This document shows, piece after piece, positions 51,433-60,236 of a DNA stretch of 64,000 nucleotides. Where the stretch lies: the NCBI GenBank assembly GCA_028284415.1, contig JANQRU010000004.1, positions 372,001 through 436,000 of the forward strand, given 5' to 3'. The first letter of the stretch is position 1; each line of letters opens with the position of its first letter. A model generated the notes under the pieces. That model was not told the DNA's origin. It ran no database searches and saw only the letters and a program-made list of their open reading frames with translations. Both the position numbers and the translations under genes were made by a program. The DNA comes from Pyrinomonadaceae bacterium (GTDB lineage: Bacteria > Acidobacteriota > Blastocatellia > Pyrinomonadales > Pyrinomonadaceae).

Positions 51433-52575
51433 TTATTTTACTAAGTTCTCCCGAAATTCTTTCGGCGAAACACCTGTAAATTTTTTGAAGGCACGATTAA
51501 ATGTGGCTTTTGAGTTGAAACCGCTATCGTAAGCGATGTTTAGAAATGTTTCATCATTTGCATTATCACTTTGAAGAATTGTCTTGACCTCTTCAATGCG
51601 ATATTCGTTGATAAAGTCATTAAAATTTTTGCCAAATCCTTTGTTGATAGTGTGTGATAAAACGGTCGTGTTCACACCGAGTTTTTTGGAGAGTTCTTTC
51701 AAAGTTAAATTTGAATTCAGATAAGTTTTTTCTGTTTCAATTAAATTTAGAAGTTTTGATTTTGAGGATTCGAGCTCTTCATCTTCCAGTAAAGATTTTG
51801 ATTTTTCTTTCTCTTCAGTCTCAACTTCCGCCAGTGAAAAATCCACCTCAATTGTTTCCGAACGCATATATCCTGCGATTGCTAAATAATAAGTAATTAA
51901 AGCAACCGTCAGTTTCAAATAATAAGCCTGTATGTATGTGAAATCGTAAAAAATTGAAGCACCATCAAAGAGTGTTTCAATCAAGAACAGGACTGCGAAA
52001 ATGTACAGAAAATTCTTGAGCCAATTAAATTTTATTAATTCCGTGTCGGAGAAATTTTCATCAAGCCAAACCCTATATTTTCGGTAATGCTTGATTGAAA
52101 GATACAGTAATATGAAATTCCAGATGAATAAGCTGATGTCTGAAAAATATGTTACGTAACTACTATAATTTTTACCGTAAAAACCTTTGAACTCCATACT
52201 CTGCATAAAAAGTATGAAATAAAATGTCCAATAAATTATTGCAGGAACAAATAGCAATAAATCTTTAGATTGAAACTTACGTTTTGCATTCGTAAGGGTT
52301 TGAACGTAGAGATAAATTACGGGAGCGAGAGCAAATGTCAACTCAAAAGGAAAATATGTAAGCCACTGATTATTATCATAAACATTTGCAAAACCTATGA
52401 AATGTGTAATCAGGCTCGAACACATTACCAAAAGTAAAATTCCCAGCCAAAAATCCGAAAGAGTTTTTTGACGAAGGCTACGAACAAACAATAGACACGC
52501 AAAAATAACGCCTTGCAAAATGCAGACGAACAACAAAATGCTTCGCGGATTGTAGAAGTTTATCTCTGGTGGCAC
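51433..52575 (-). CDS. Membrane-bound AraC-family regulator
   Basis: A 380-residue protein with seven or so hydrophobic segments in residues 10-235 and an AraC-type DNA-binding end (LTLKELSKKLGVNTTVLSHT, FLNIAYDSGFNSKATFNRAF, TGVSPKEFREN). A charged linker (about residues 240-270) joins the parts. It starts at GTG (52573-52575). The architecture is the same as at 9895, but the sequence is clearly different. It lies directly upstream of the photolyase-like cluster on the same strand and may control it, by position only. Confidence 0.87.
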   Translation of the reverse strand: MPPEINFYNPRSILLFVCILQGVIFACLLFVRSLRQKTLSDFWLGILLLVMCSSLITHFIGFANVYDNNQWLTYFPFELTFALAPVIYLYVQTLTNAKRKFQSKDLLLFVPAIIYWTFYFILFMQSMEFKGFYGKNYSSYVTYFSDISLFIWNFILLYLSIKHYRKYRVWLDENFSDTELIKFNWLKNFLYIFAVLFLIETLFDGASIFYDFTYIQAYYLKLTVALITYYLAIAGYMRSETIEVDFSLAEVETEEKEKSKSLLEDEELESSKSKLLNLIETEKTYLNSNLTLKELSKKLGVNTTVLSHTINKGFGKNFNDFINEYRIEEVKTILQSDNANDETFLNIAYDSGFNSKATFNRAFKKFTGVSPKEFRENLVK

Positions 52576-52644
52576 TTGTTAAATTTTACCTTAAGCGATT
52601 TTAAATTATGAGTTCGTAAGAAATGTAATTTGGGTTTTAAAATC

Positions 52645-53670
52645 TCAGCCACCGATAAAACTCATTGTTCTGGAGGGTTGAATAAAATCTTCTTTATTAA
52701 TTTGATGGCTGGCTTCTTTTTTCAAAACGACCTGTTTTATAAATTCGATTATCTCTTTGTCATTTGTACCACTTCGCAAAACATCCCTTAAATTGTGTTC
52801 AGTATCTGAAAAAAGGCAGGTTCTGATCTGCCCATCTGCTGTCAAACGAATCCTTGAACACGCACCGCAAAACATTTCTGTAACAGGAGCAATAATTCCT
52901 ATCTCACCCTTATCTGTGTCAGCAAATTTGTAATTCCAGGCTGTTTCCGCCCCACGAGATTTTTGTTTTAATTCGAGCGGAAAAACCTCATTTATTTTCT
53001 CTTGAATTTCCTTACCTGATACGACCTTTTCGCGTTTCCAATCATGTCCTGAATCAAGTGGCATAAATTCTATAAAACGCATCGAAATATCGTATTCGCG
53101 TGCGAACTTTGCGAAATCTACGATTTCTTCATCATTAACGCCGCGAACTATTACAGCGTTTATTTTAATTGGATCTAAACTGGCTTTTTTTGCGGTTTTG
53201 ATGGAGTTTAAGACGTTTTCCAATTCATCTTTTCCTGTGATTTCTTTAAATTTTGCAGGTTTTAGGGAATCAAGTGAAAGTGTTAAACGGTCGAGTCCTA
53301 AATCTTTTAACTTTTGAGCTTTTTCAGGAATGGAAAAACCATTAGTTGTTAAAGCTAAATCTTTTAATTGATGATTATTAGAATTTTCTGCTTTTAGCGA
53401 GGCGATTTTTTCGATCAAAGTTTCGATATCGCGCCTCAGCATCGGTTCGCCGCCCGTCAAACGGATTTTTTCGATGCCTAATGAAACAAAGATTTTTGAG
53501 ATTTTATAAATTTCTTCAAACGTCAAAATTGTATCTTTGCGAGCAAGCGGGGGCTCGCCATTTGGCAAACAGTAAAAACAACGAAAATTACAGCGATCAG
53601 TTAAACTAATCCGCAGATCGCGTATCTGTCTGCCATAGGAGTCAAAAAGTTTGTTCTTGTTCGTATCCAC
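52645..53670 (-). CDS. moaA: GTP 3',8-cyclase MoaA
   Basis: A radical SAM enzyme for the first step of molybdenum cofactor synthesis. The SAM cluster motif is DRCNFRCFYC (Cys27, Cys31, Cys34), GGEPMLR follows, and the C-terminal second cluster motif is FCGACSRIRLTADGQIRTCL. The C-terminus ends in GG, needed for full activity in the family. The start is GTG (53668-53670). No other moa gene is in the window. The radical SAM domain is a normal MoaA and not a peptide-modifying type. Confidence 0.94.
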   Translation of the reverse strand: MDTNKNKLFDSYGRQIRDLRISLTDRCNFRCFYCLPNGEPPLARKDTILTFEEIYKISKIFVSLGIEKIRLTGGEPMLRRDIETLIEKIASLKAENSNNHQLKDLALTTNGFSIPEKAQKLKDLGLDRLTLSLDSLKPAKFKEITGKDELENVLNSIKTAKKASLDPIKINAVIVRGVNDEEIVDFAKFAREYDISMRFIEFMPLDSGHDWKREKVVSGKEIQEKINEVFPLELKQKSRGAETAWNYKFADTDKGEIGIIAPVTEMFCGACSRIRLTADGQIRTCLFSDTEHNLRDVLRSGTNDKEIIEFIKQVVLKKEASHQINKEDFIQPSRTMSFIGG

Positions 53671-53731
53671 TTAAAAATAAAGTTAGCTTTTGTTAGATAG
53701 TTTTTGCAAGTCTTCAGTTGAATACAAAAAA

Positions 53732-53766
53732 TAAAAAAGACGCAAAATCTAAAAGATTTGCGTCTT
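53732..53766 (-). terminator. Terminator of the minor pilin operon
   Basis: AAGACGCAAAATCT (53737-53750) pairs with AGATTTGCGTCTT (53754-53766) with one bulged base; on the minus strand TTTTTTATTTTTT follows. It lies 27 bases past the stop at 53793. Confidence 0.85.
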
Positions 53767-53792
53767 CAAAATTGTTTTTTCCGGTTTAGTAT

Positions 53793-56618
53793 TTAGTCAT
53801 TCACACGCTGGAAACCTGTAAATGAAATTGAGTAAATGTAAGGAGTTCCCGGTGGTAAACGACTGGCATTGAGAAATGTTGTATCAAATGTCCAATCTCG
53901 GATGGGCGGCGTATAGACTGTCGTACAACATTTCCAAAAACCATTATTGGTTTGTGAATTATATAAGTTTATAAGCGAACCCGAATAATTTAGACGTCTT
54001 CCTGACCAAGTTTCCAAATATCTCTTGAAGTTATGAAGTCCACCATTTAATTGTCCAAAACCGCTTGGCGAATAGCCAATTGATGTATTTCCCGTAACAG
54101 CATCACCGGAAATCATTGCAAAGCGGACTTGTGTATTTGAAGCTGTTCTATAAGACGTATAAAAAGGATTTATAAAACTATTTGCATCAGTCCAAGCATT
54201 CGACAAAATCATAACGGCATCGCCAACAATTGCCGCCGGAATATGATTAGCTGAATTCTGTGGATAATAATTTTCAGGAGGCGTCACCGATGTACCGCTG
54301 CTTACGGTTACACTTGTAGTATTGTAATTTCCTTTTACGTAAATTCCGTTTTCTGAGGCAAATGTAAAACCCCTCGTATTTTCAGCCGCTGCCGAATCAT
54401 AAACACCTGGAATAGTTGTGCCATTTATAAGTCTTACACCACGCCGATAATATGCGTGATCTGCTGTTGCAGCTCTGTCTCTCGGAACAGAATCGGTAAA
54501 TTCTGCTGCTTCATTTGTGTAATCTACGTCTAAAACTCCATTGCCATTTACGTCTTCATTATAGTCAAGCGAGCCATTCGGAAATACGTCCTCCATGTCA
54601 TACAAACCATCGAAGTCATAATCTCCGCGCCGATCAGAGAAATACACAACCCATCCGGCATTTTCGGGAATGTCCGAACTCGTCAAACCAGAACCTTTGC
54701 TGAGTGCATAAGGTGTATTCGTTGGCATTATTGAATCAAAATTACCCATCAAAAATTTTCTCAAATTGGCGACATCTATATCTACAAGGCTCATCGCACC
54801 AGCTTCAGGAACATATCCGTTACCGAAATAATTTTGAGCGTTTGAATAGCTATCTTCTGCAAGTCCTTCGCGGCTATCAAACATCTTTATCGGAAACGGA
54901 ACAATCGCATATTGATAACCCCAACTATAAAAGTTTGCCCATTTAAGATGTGCCACATCCTCTTTCGCAGCAGTAGCATTCGTTGAAGCTTTGGAACTTG
55001 GCGAAGGAGGTGCAAAAGTGTCAAATGTCGAACATCCGCTACATCCTGTTGTTGGATTTGAGGAAACATTTGAATATCTGATGGCAAAATTTTGCGTCTT
55101 ACCATTTACACTTGTGCTGGTCGTATATGAGGTCGAACCATTGTTGGGAATAGTTCCGCCCTCGATCGCAAATCTTTGTAATTTGATTATTGATCTTGAA
55201 TCGGTCGTCGAAGTATATCCATAAATCTGCAAATCACTGCCGATCGGTGCTGGTTCTGTAACGCCGAGACTTAAAATATCTTCCGTGATGTCATTCGTAA
55301 CGGGGGCAGTGTCGTTTATGCCGTATGAAACCATTTCGACTTTAATCCAAATCTCTCTTCCGTTGATTGCCATACGAGTAGCATTTAGAGCTGTTGCTGT
55401 GTAACCATCCACCATCGCTTTAGGTTGATAGCCGATCGAACTTCCGAGAGTCCCATCAAGACGCACTCCACAACTCTGTCCTGCAACGACCGAAACACAG
55501 CCCGGAAGTTTGTTTTGAGCATCTGCTAGAGAAATTCTTATGCCAGGCTTGTTAGCAAATCGTTCTCTAGAAAGAGTTTCTGAATCCTGTGTCGTACTAC
55601 TGACAGCCACAACGCTTCCTCCAACATTGGCTAGATCACCAACATTTTTTCCGCGTTTAACAACCTCAATTAAATTCAAGCCTATCTTCGAAAGAGGTAA
55701 ATTTAATGGTGATACATTACTTTCTAAATTGCCTTGAAATTTTGCTTTTTGAGTCGTCCAGCTTGAGTTTTTACTGCAATAAGGCAATTCGGGTCTTGAA
55801 GCAAAGACATTTGTTCCCGAAGGATTTTTACAAATTACGCTTGATTCTCCGGTTTTTAATTCTTGAGAAATCCCCGAAGCGTCTTTTACATAGACCTGCC
55901 CTTGATCATCTACACCTGAGTATAAAGAACTTCCTGTTTTCCATATATCGTTAACTATTTCACCAACTGCCGTGACTTTTGAATCAAAATAAATTCCGCT
56001 TCCATTGTATGAACTTACAAAGAAATTTCCGTTGGTATGAACTCTTCCACCAATAGTAAAAAGCGGAGGACGATTTAGTTCCAAGTCATCTTCATAAAAA
56101 ACTCCGAACTGAAAGACCGGAATCCTGTCACTAAAAAATCTCCGTTTAACCTCAACCTTTACATCCGTAAAATTATCAACTGCTAAGGTTTTGATTTCCC
56201 AGGAATCTCTTAGTGCATACAGCCCACCATAACTTCCTCCTGTTAAAATAACCGGTGCCGGTGATTTAATTTTGGTTATATCTTTAGTAAATGTGTAATC
56301 GCCAAAACCCGGAACAGGTTTATTTTCCACAGTTGTGACATCACCATCATTAGGAGCTAGTTTTGATTCAAAAACATCCACGAAATCCCGCGTAGTATTT
56401 TCCAAAGCTGCCTGACTTGCAGCAAACGTTTTAGATTCGGAGACATCATTATTTGTAACGATTGTTTCCGTTGAAGTTCTTGAGATAGCCAGAGCTACAA
56501 AGCCCATCAGCAGTAGCAAAATAAATAGAGTAACTATCAGAGAGGCTCCTCTTTCCGACTCTTTATTTGATATTGTTTTTTTCTGAGTGTTTTTGTCTGG
56601 AGTGTGTAGGCTTTTCAT
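53793..56618 (-). CDS. Giant PilX-like pilus assembly protein with calcium-binding motif
   Basis: I set the start at 56618 because GAGGGGAAAT directly precedes it. The N-terminus has a PilX-type segment (ERGASLIVTLFILLLLMGFV) with one membrane helix and the following SESKTFAASQAALENTTRDF. PilX is usually under 250 residues; this protein has about 941, so a large extracellular part is fused. Around residues 660-695 an EF-hand or dockerin-like stretch is seen (RGDYDFDGLYDMEDVFP, DYNEDVNGNGVLDVDY), similar in kind to the calcium site of PilY1 adhesins. Paired cysteines (CCTTVY, CSGCSTF) suggest disulfides. It is probably a pilus-tip or surface adhesin-like subunit, the last gene of the minor pilin operon. 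Confidence 0.75.
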   Translation of the reverse strand: MKSLHTPDKNTQKKTISNKESERGASLIVTLFILLLLMGFVALAISRTSTETIVTNNDVSESKTFAASQAALENTTRDFVDVFESKLAPNDGDVTTVENKPVPGFGDYTFTKDITKIKSPAPVILTGGSYGGLYALRDSWEIKTLAVDNFTDVKVEVKRRFFSDRIPVFQFGVFYEDDLELNRPPLFTIGGRVHTNGNFFVSSYNGSGIYFDSKVTAVGEIVNDIWKTGSSLYSGVDDQGQVYVKDASGISQELKTGESSVICKNPSGTNVFASRPELPYCSKNSSWTTQKAKFQGNLESNVSPLNLPLSKIGLNLIEVVKRGKNVGDLANVGGSVVAVSSTTQDSETLSRERFANKPGIRISLADAQNKLPGCVSVVAGQSCGVRLDGTLGSSIGYQPKAMVDGYTATALNATRMAINGREIWIKVEMVSYGINDTAPVTNDITEDILSLGVTEPAPIGSDLQIYGYTSTTDSRSIIKLQRFAIEGGTIPNNGSTSYTTSTSVNGKTQNFAIRYSNVSSNPTTGCSGCSTFDTFAPPSPSSKASTNATAAKEDVAHLKWANFYSWGYQYAIVPFPIKMFDSREGLAEDSYSNAQNYFGNGYVPEAGAMSLVDIDVANLRKFLMGNFDSIMPTNTPYALSKGSGLTSSDIPENAGWVVYFSDRRGDYDFDGLYDMEDVFPNGSLDYNEDVNGNGVLDVDYTNEAAEFTDSVPRDRAATADHAYYRRGVRLINGTTIPGVYDSAAAENTRGFTFASENGIYVKGNYNTTSVTVSSGTSVTPPENYYPQNSANHIPAAIVGDAVMILSNAWTDANSFINPFYTSYRTASNTQVRFAMISGDAVTGNTSIGYSPSGFGQLNGGLHNFKRYLETWSGRRLNYSGSLINLYNSQTNNGFWKCCTTVYTPPIRDWTFDTTFLNASRLPPGTPYIYSISFTGFQRVND

Positions 56619-56634
56619 ATTTCCCCTCGCTTTA

Positions 56635-57705
56635 TTATTCATTATCGTATCGGAGATTACGTGTGCTGAATGTGGATGTGAGATTGATTAACTTGGTAGT
56701 TGAAACACCATCTTCATTATTTTCAGCTTGAATTGTAATCGTGATCTCAACTTGTACAACCTCATTCATTTTTGACTGCTCGGTGTTTCCGTTTGAAGGA
56801 TCGTCGGAGATGGTTCCATCTTGCATCAAGTATTTAACTTGAAAATTTTGAACATTGTATGCCAGCGGATGTTCTTGAATTTGTTTGTTGGAAGGTTCTC
56901 CTGTGTTATTTCCATATGTAGTTCTAATCAAAGTTCCATCATTATTGACTCTATAACTTATTAAATATACCTTCTTAATTGTTGCTTGAGGGTCATAGTT
57001 AAAACAGTTCGAAGTCCCTGTGGTACAGGGCGTTAAAATACTTCTTTCATCTTCATTACCATTTGTTTTTTTATTTAACCCAAGCGGATCATTGTCATTG
57101 AAATATATGTATTTGCTAAATGTTATGTCTGTTGCTAAACCGAGAGCTTTGTTACCATCTGCTGATTCTACTAAATAGAGATCGTATTTTTTACAATTAA
57201 CACATCCATTCGTTTCAGTTTCCATGTAAGGGGAATTAAAAAATGTTCCTGCGTCAGTTACGATTACAGGCTCGCCATCATTAAAATATAAATCTCTATA
57301 AACAAAGGCGATAACATCGTTCTTTTGACCGTTTTTAGACAACTTACTTGAATTAATATTGTTTCCTGCCATCACTCCGGTAAACAAATCTCGTTCATTA
57401 CCTGAATCTTTTGGAATTTTTAGCAGGTCATAGGCAAAATCATCCGCAACGATACTTCCTGTTCTAGAATATCCCAATCCGGCATTGACCGCTTCACGCC
57501 CAACAGAGTTTATTGCAGTACGTGCATTGCTGACTGTTTCAGAACGATTGTTGATCGAATTTCGGACAATTATTCCTGTTCTTAAAACTCCAAAAACTGC
57601 CGCCATCACCGTTAAAAAAATCACTACTGCGATCAATAGCTCAATCAACGAGAAACCTTGTTCTCGCTTTTGATCACAATATTCTTTGCTCGTTTCTTTG
57701 TACAT
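56635..57705 (-). CDS. PilW-like minor pilin
   Basis: A prepilin with the cleavage motif EQGFSLIELLIAVVIFLTVM (Gly before Phe, Glu at +5) and the long conserved first helix of type IV pilins. PilW-like features follow (NSINNRSETVSNARTAINSV, GREAVNAGLGYSR). The length (356 aa) is typical of PilW. It is cut by the prepilin peptidase PilD, not in this window. It lies six bases after the PilV-like gene, and its stop is just upstream of the PilX-like start. Confidence 0.85.
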   Translation of the reverse strand: MYKETSKEYCDQKREQGFSLIELLIAVVIFLTVMAAVFGVLRTGIIVRNSINNRSETVSNARTAINSVGREAVNAGLGYSRTGSIVADDFAYDLLKIPKDSGNERDLFTGVMAGNNINSSKLSKNGQKNDVIAFVYRDLYFNDGEPVIVTDAGTFFNSPYMETETNGCVNCKKYDLYLVESADGNKALGLATDITFSKYIYFNDNDPLGLNKKTNGNEDERSILTPCTTGTSNCFNYDPQATIKKVYLISYRVNNDGTLIRTTYGNNTGEPSNKQIQEHPLAYNVQNFQVKYLMQDGTISDDPSNGNTEQSKMNEVVQVEITITIQAENNEDGVSTTKLINLTSTFSTRNLRYDNE

Positions 57706-57711
57706 AGTTGA

Positions 57712-58269
57712 TTATTTGTAAAACGGTAAATCTGCAAGCAGAGTAGATAAGGTTTCTTCGCGTCTTAATTGTCCAACGTAGTACCTCATTTTCACTTCAA
57801 TTCGCCTTTTTTTAACTTTTATAACACCCGTTTCATTTACGTCTATAATTTCTATTTTTCTTTCAAAACCATCTATAATCGCACTGTCATTTGTATATCC
57901 ACCAGCCTGACAGGTCGCATTGTATCCACAAGCATCGTCGGCTGTTCCATGAATTCCGTCTTGTCCTGCACTTTCCCTAATCGGATGCCAGCCTGATTTG
58001 AAAATTCCATTGCTGTTGACGCTATCCAAATTTACAGCGTCCCAATTATTTATACCGTTCGCATTTCCTAAATCGCGTGCTGCAAAAATTGATTCAATGG
58101 TTGAACTGGCAATTTGTCGAGCGGTGTTTCTTTTTTCTGCTTCGCTGGCTCTTAACATACTTAAGCTGAGAGCAGATAGTTGTGCCATGATGCCAACCGT
58201 CAAGATAACTACCGAGATCATCACTTCCATGTATGTGAAACCATCTTGTTCAGTTATTTTTTTCTTCAT
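57712..58269 (-). CDS. PilV-like minor pilin
   Basis: A 185-residue prepilin with the motif EQDGFTYMEVMISVVILTVG and the continuation AQLSALSLSMLRASEAEKRN, ARQIASSTIES, as in PilV-type proteins. GGGGGAG precedes the start. Two cysteines (CGYNATC) are probably disulfide bonded. It is the second gene of the operon. Confidence 0.85.
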   Translation of the reverse strand: MKKKITEQDGFTYMEVMISVVILTVGIMAQLSALSLSMLRASEAEKRNTARQIASSTIESIFAARDLGNANGINNWDAVNLDSVNSNGIFKSGWHPIRESAGQDGIHGTADDACGYNATCQAGGYTNDSAIIDGFERKIEIIDVNETGVIKVKKRRIEVKMRYYVGQLRREETLSTLLADLPFYK

Positions 58270-58296
58270 TTAATATGCTCCCCCTTTGTGATTTTT

Positions 58297-58989
58297 TTAT
58301 TTTTTCCAACTTGAACATTGATCGTTTTCGACAGGACATTTCCAGTAATTTGAATTGCCCGAACTACCAAGCACTGTAACTGCTCTGATAACTTCTCCGT
58401 TATCTGAAATTGCTCCATCGTCGGAAACCTTTGGTTTCCAAAAATAAATGGTCGCTCCAGTAACAGCTGAGTTATCTCCGATTGCATTTGATCCTGCATT
58501 AACGACATTGCTATTTTTCAGAAATCGGAGAGTAGCTACTTTTTCAGATTGGCTTAAAGGATGAACGCTGGTTTTGAATTCTATGGTAGGGACGGGGGTT
58601 GGTTCTTCTGGTGTAGCACCAATATTATCAGGTGCTGCATTAAAAGTAAGATCGCTTGAATTTGCTAAAGTTATAACTTTAAAAACAACATCATCACTTA
58701 CATCCCCCGCTTCATTTTCATTTATTAAGCGAATTTGCCTTTTATCTTCGCTTATTTCTAGACGAATGGTTTCTCTTTGAGTTATAGCTCGTTGGCGGGC
58801 TTCTTTGATGGCGTCCATCAAAAGATACGCCTGATGGTCGGCATAATACAATGCTCTACTGCTAAAACTAACGATTGCCAGAGTTGCCACGATAAATACA
58901 ATTGCGACAACGACAAGTAGCTCAACAAGTGAAAAACCTTTATTTTTTGTTGAATAATTAAGGAATGTTTTGGGAGAATTGTGGACCAT
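58297..58989 (-). CDS. FimT/GspH-like minor pilin
   Basis: The prepilin motif is NKGFSLVELLVVVAIVFIVA, followed by ATLAIVSFSSRA and EARQRAITQRETIRLEISED, typical of FimT/GspH pseudopilins. I take the ATG at 58989 as start; a GTG at 59010 is the alternative. The protein of about 230 residues is the first gene of the FimT-PilV-PilW-PilX set, which primes pilus assembly. Its promoter is at 59049-59078. Confidence 0.8.
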   Translation of the reverse strand: MVHNSPKTFLNYSTKNKGFSLVELLVVVAIVFIVATLAIVSFSSRALYYADHQAYLLMDAIKEARQRAITQRETIRLEISEDKRQIRLINENEAGDVSDDVVFKVITLANSSDLTFNAAPDNIGATPEEPTPVPTIEFKTSVHPLSQSEKVATLRFLKNSNVVNAGSNAIGDNSAVTGATIYFWKPKVSDDGAISDNGEVIRAVTVLGSSGNSNYWKCPVENDQCSSWKK

Positions 58990-59048
58990 AAATTGATAGA
59001 TACGACACACTTTGTGCCAATTTTATATTATTTCCCACAATAACACTC

Positions 59049-59078
59049 ATTATAACAACATTGTTTAATTTTGTGCAA
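59049..59078 (-). promoter_or_regulatory. Sigma-70-type promoter of the minor pilin operon
   Basis: On the minus strand TTGCAC (59073-59078) and TATAAT (59049-59054) are 18 bases apart. The word AACAATGTT (minus strand, 59057-59065) in the spacer is shared with the pilB operator. Confidence 0.65.
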
Positions 59079-59124
59079 CAATTATTTACACAGTAATTTT
59101 AGTTACTCGATTTATGATGTATTC

Positions 59125-59182
59125 AAACTAAAGCAAAAGAAGCGATTGACCTCTCAGTCAATCGCTTCTTTTGCTTTAGTTT
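59125..59182. terminator. Long perfect hairpin, bidirectional terminator
   Basis: Bases 59125-59150 and 59157-59182 form a perfect 26-base stem with a 6-base loop, the longest exact hairpin I found in the window. T-rich sequence follows on the plus side, and the stem ends in TTT on both sides. It ends the SH3-protein transcript nine bases past its stop and insulates the pilin promoter. Confidence 0.8.
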
Positions 59183-59190
59183 TTTCGTAA

Positions 59191-60201
59191 TTACCTGTGC
59201 CCTTCTGCAATTAAGCTAATTTGCTTGAGAATTTTTTGCTTTTCAATGTATGGAGTATTAGAAATAATTTTTCTAAGTTCAGATAACATTCGGTTGAATT
59301 CTGCTCTATCAGTTATATCACTTGTTGTGTAATAGACGGTTTTGGTTTGAAGATCAGCGACTATCGGCTGCAAGAGATTATTTACATCTAATAGAGCTTT
59401 TCGGCTATATTTTCCATTCGGATAAAAATTCAGATATTCACCATCCGTTACTCTCAGCATATAAAGATAACAATTTATATAACCCTCGCACTCACCCGGA
59501 ATTGGATTTCCCGCAGCTTGCCAAGCTATATCTTCACCTATCTTGTATTTTTTATAACGCTCATGGAGTTGCCAGAATTTATCTGAACGAACGTACCATT
59601 CTCCCGCAGGTTCGCTGTAAACAATGTCGTTTTTATACTTCGCTAAAAACTCCTTGTATGGTGATTTGTCTTGTTTGTTGACTGGAACTGCTTTCAAAAC
59701 AGATGACAAAGCTAGCAAGTGCTTAAGACGCAAATCTCCACCTGTTTCAAACGTCTTTGCCTCATCCGCAGCTCTTGGTAGAAATTCAAATATTTCTCTG
59801 GCGGTGTTAAATGTTATGGACTTGCGTTTGAAATATTTGCCTACAACATCCTGATAAAGTTTTCCCGGTTTTGAACCATCATACTTTTTAGTTATGGATT
59901 TAGAAATCCAACCTGTCTCTCCTTCTTCGTCTTCATTTTCGCTCTTAGAAAGTTCAACCCTGTACCAACCGTTCTTTTCTTCTAAGACAGTAAAGCGTGT
60001 CCCGATTGTGGATTGTTTGAGTATTTCGGATTTTGTAGTAGGTTCACTACGGACTCTTCCGCCCGTAACCGCAACAATTATTTCGGACGTTTCATCCGGT
60101 TTTATGTTATTTTCCGAATTGCGAATAATTTCGCTTGATCGGACTAAACTTACGAAACTAAGTACAACTAAAAAAACTAAAAAGTGTCGTAAATATCTCA
60201 T
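59191..60201 (-). CDS. Exported SH3-domain protein
   Basis: A 336-residue protein with a signal peptide (RYLRHFLVFLVVLSFVSLVR) and a bacterial SH3 domain at residues about 40-105 (VAVTGGRVRSEPTTKSEILK, IGTRFTVLEEKNGWYRVELS, GETGWISKSI). Bacterial SH3 domains usually bind cell-wall peptides. The remaining 220 residues are helical and unrecognised, with a Cys pair in NPIPGECEGYINCYLYMLRV. It lies 35 bases after queG. Confidence 0.75.
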   Translation of the reverse strand: MRYLRHFLVFLVVLSFVSLVRSSEIIRNSENNIKPDETSEIIVAVTGGRVRSEPTTKSEILKQSTIGTRFTVLEEKNGWYRVELSKSENEDEEGETGWISKSITKKYDGSKPGKLYQDVVGKYFKRKSITFNTAREIFEFLPRAADEAKTFETGGDLRLKHLLALSSVLKAVPVNKQDKSPYKEFLAKYKNDIVYSEPAGEWYVRSDKFWQLHERYKKYKIGEDIAWQAAGNPIPGECEGYINCYLYMLRVTDGEYLNFYPNGKYSRKALLDVNNLLQPIVADLQTKTVYYTTSDITDRAEFNRMLSELRKIISNTPYIEKQKILKQISLIAEGHR

Positions 60202-60236
60202 TTATTTCTTTTCTCCATACTGCAAAAAGTTTGAGA

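Noticed and set aside
52645..53670. Radical SAM gene as modifying enzyme for the PqqD-Tat-Cys-rich proteins
   Set aside because: It has the complete MoaA motif set, including the second cluster and terminal GG, and lies more than 12 kb from the nearest precursor.
58266..58508. Open frame of 80 codons overlapping the FimT-like gene
   Set aside because: It lies in another frame of the same strand inside a well-supported prepilin gene.
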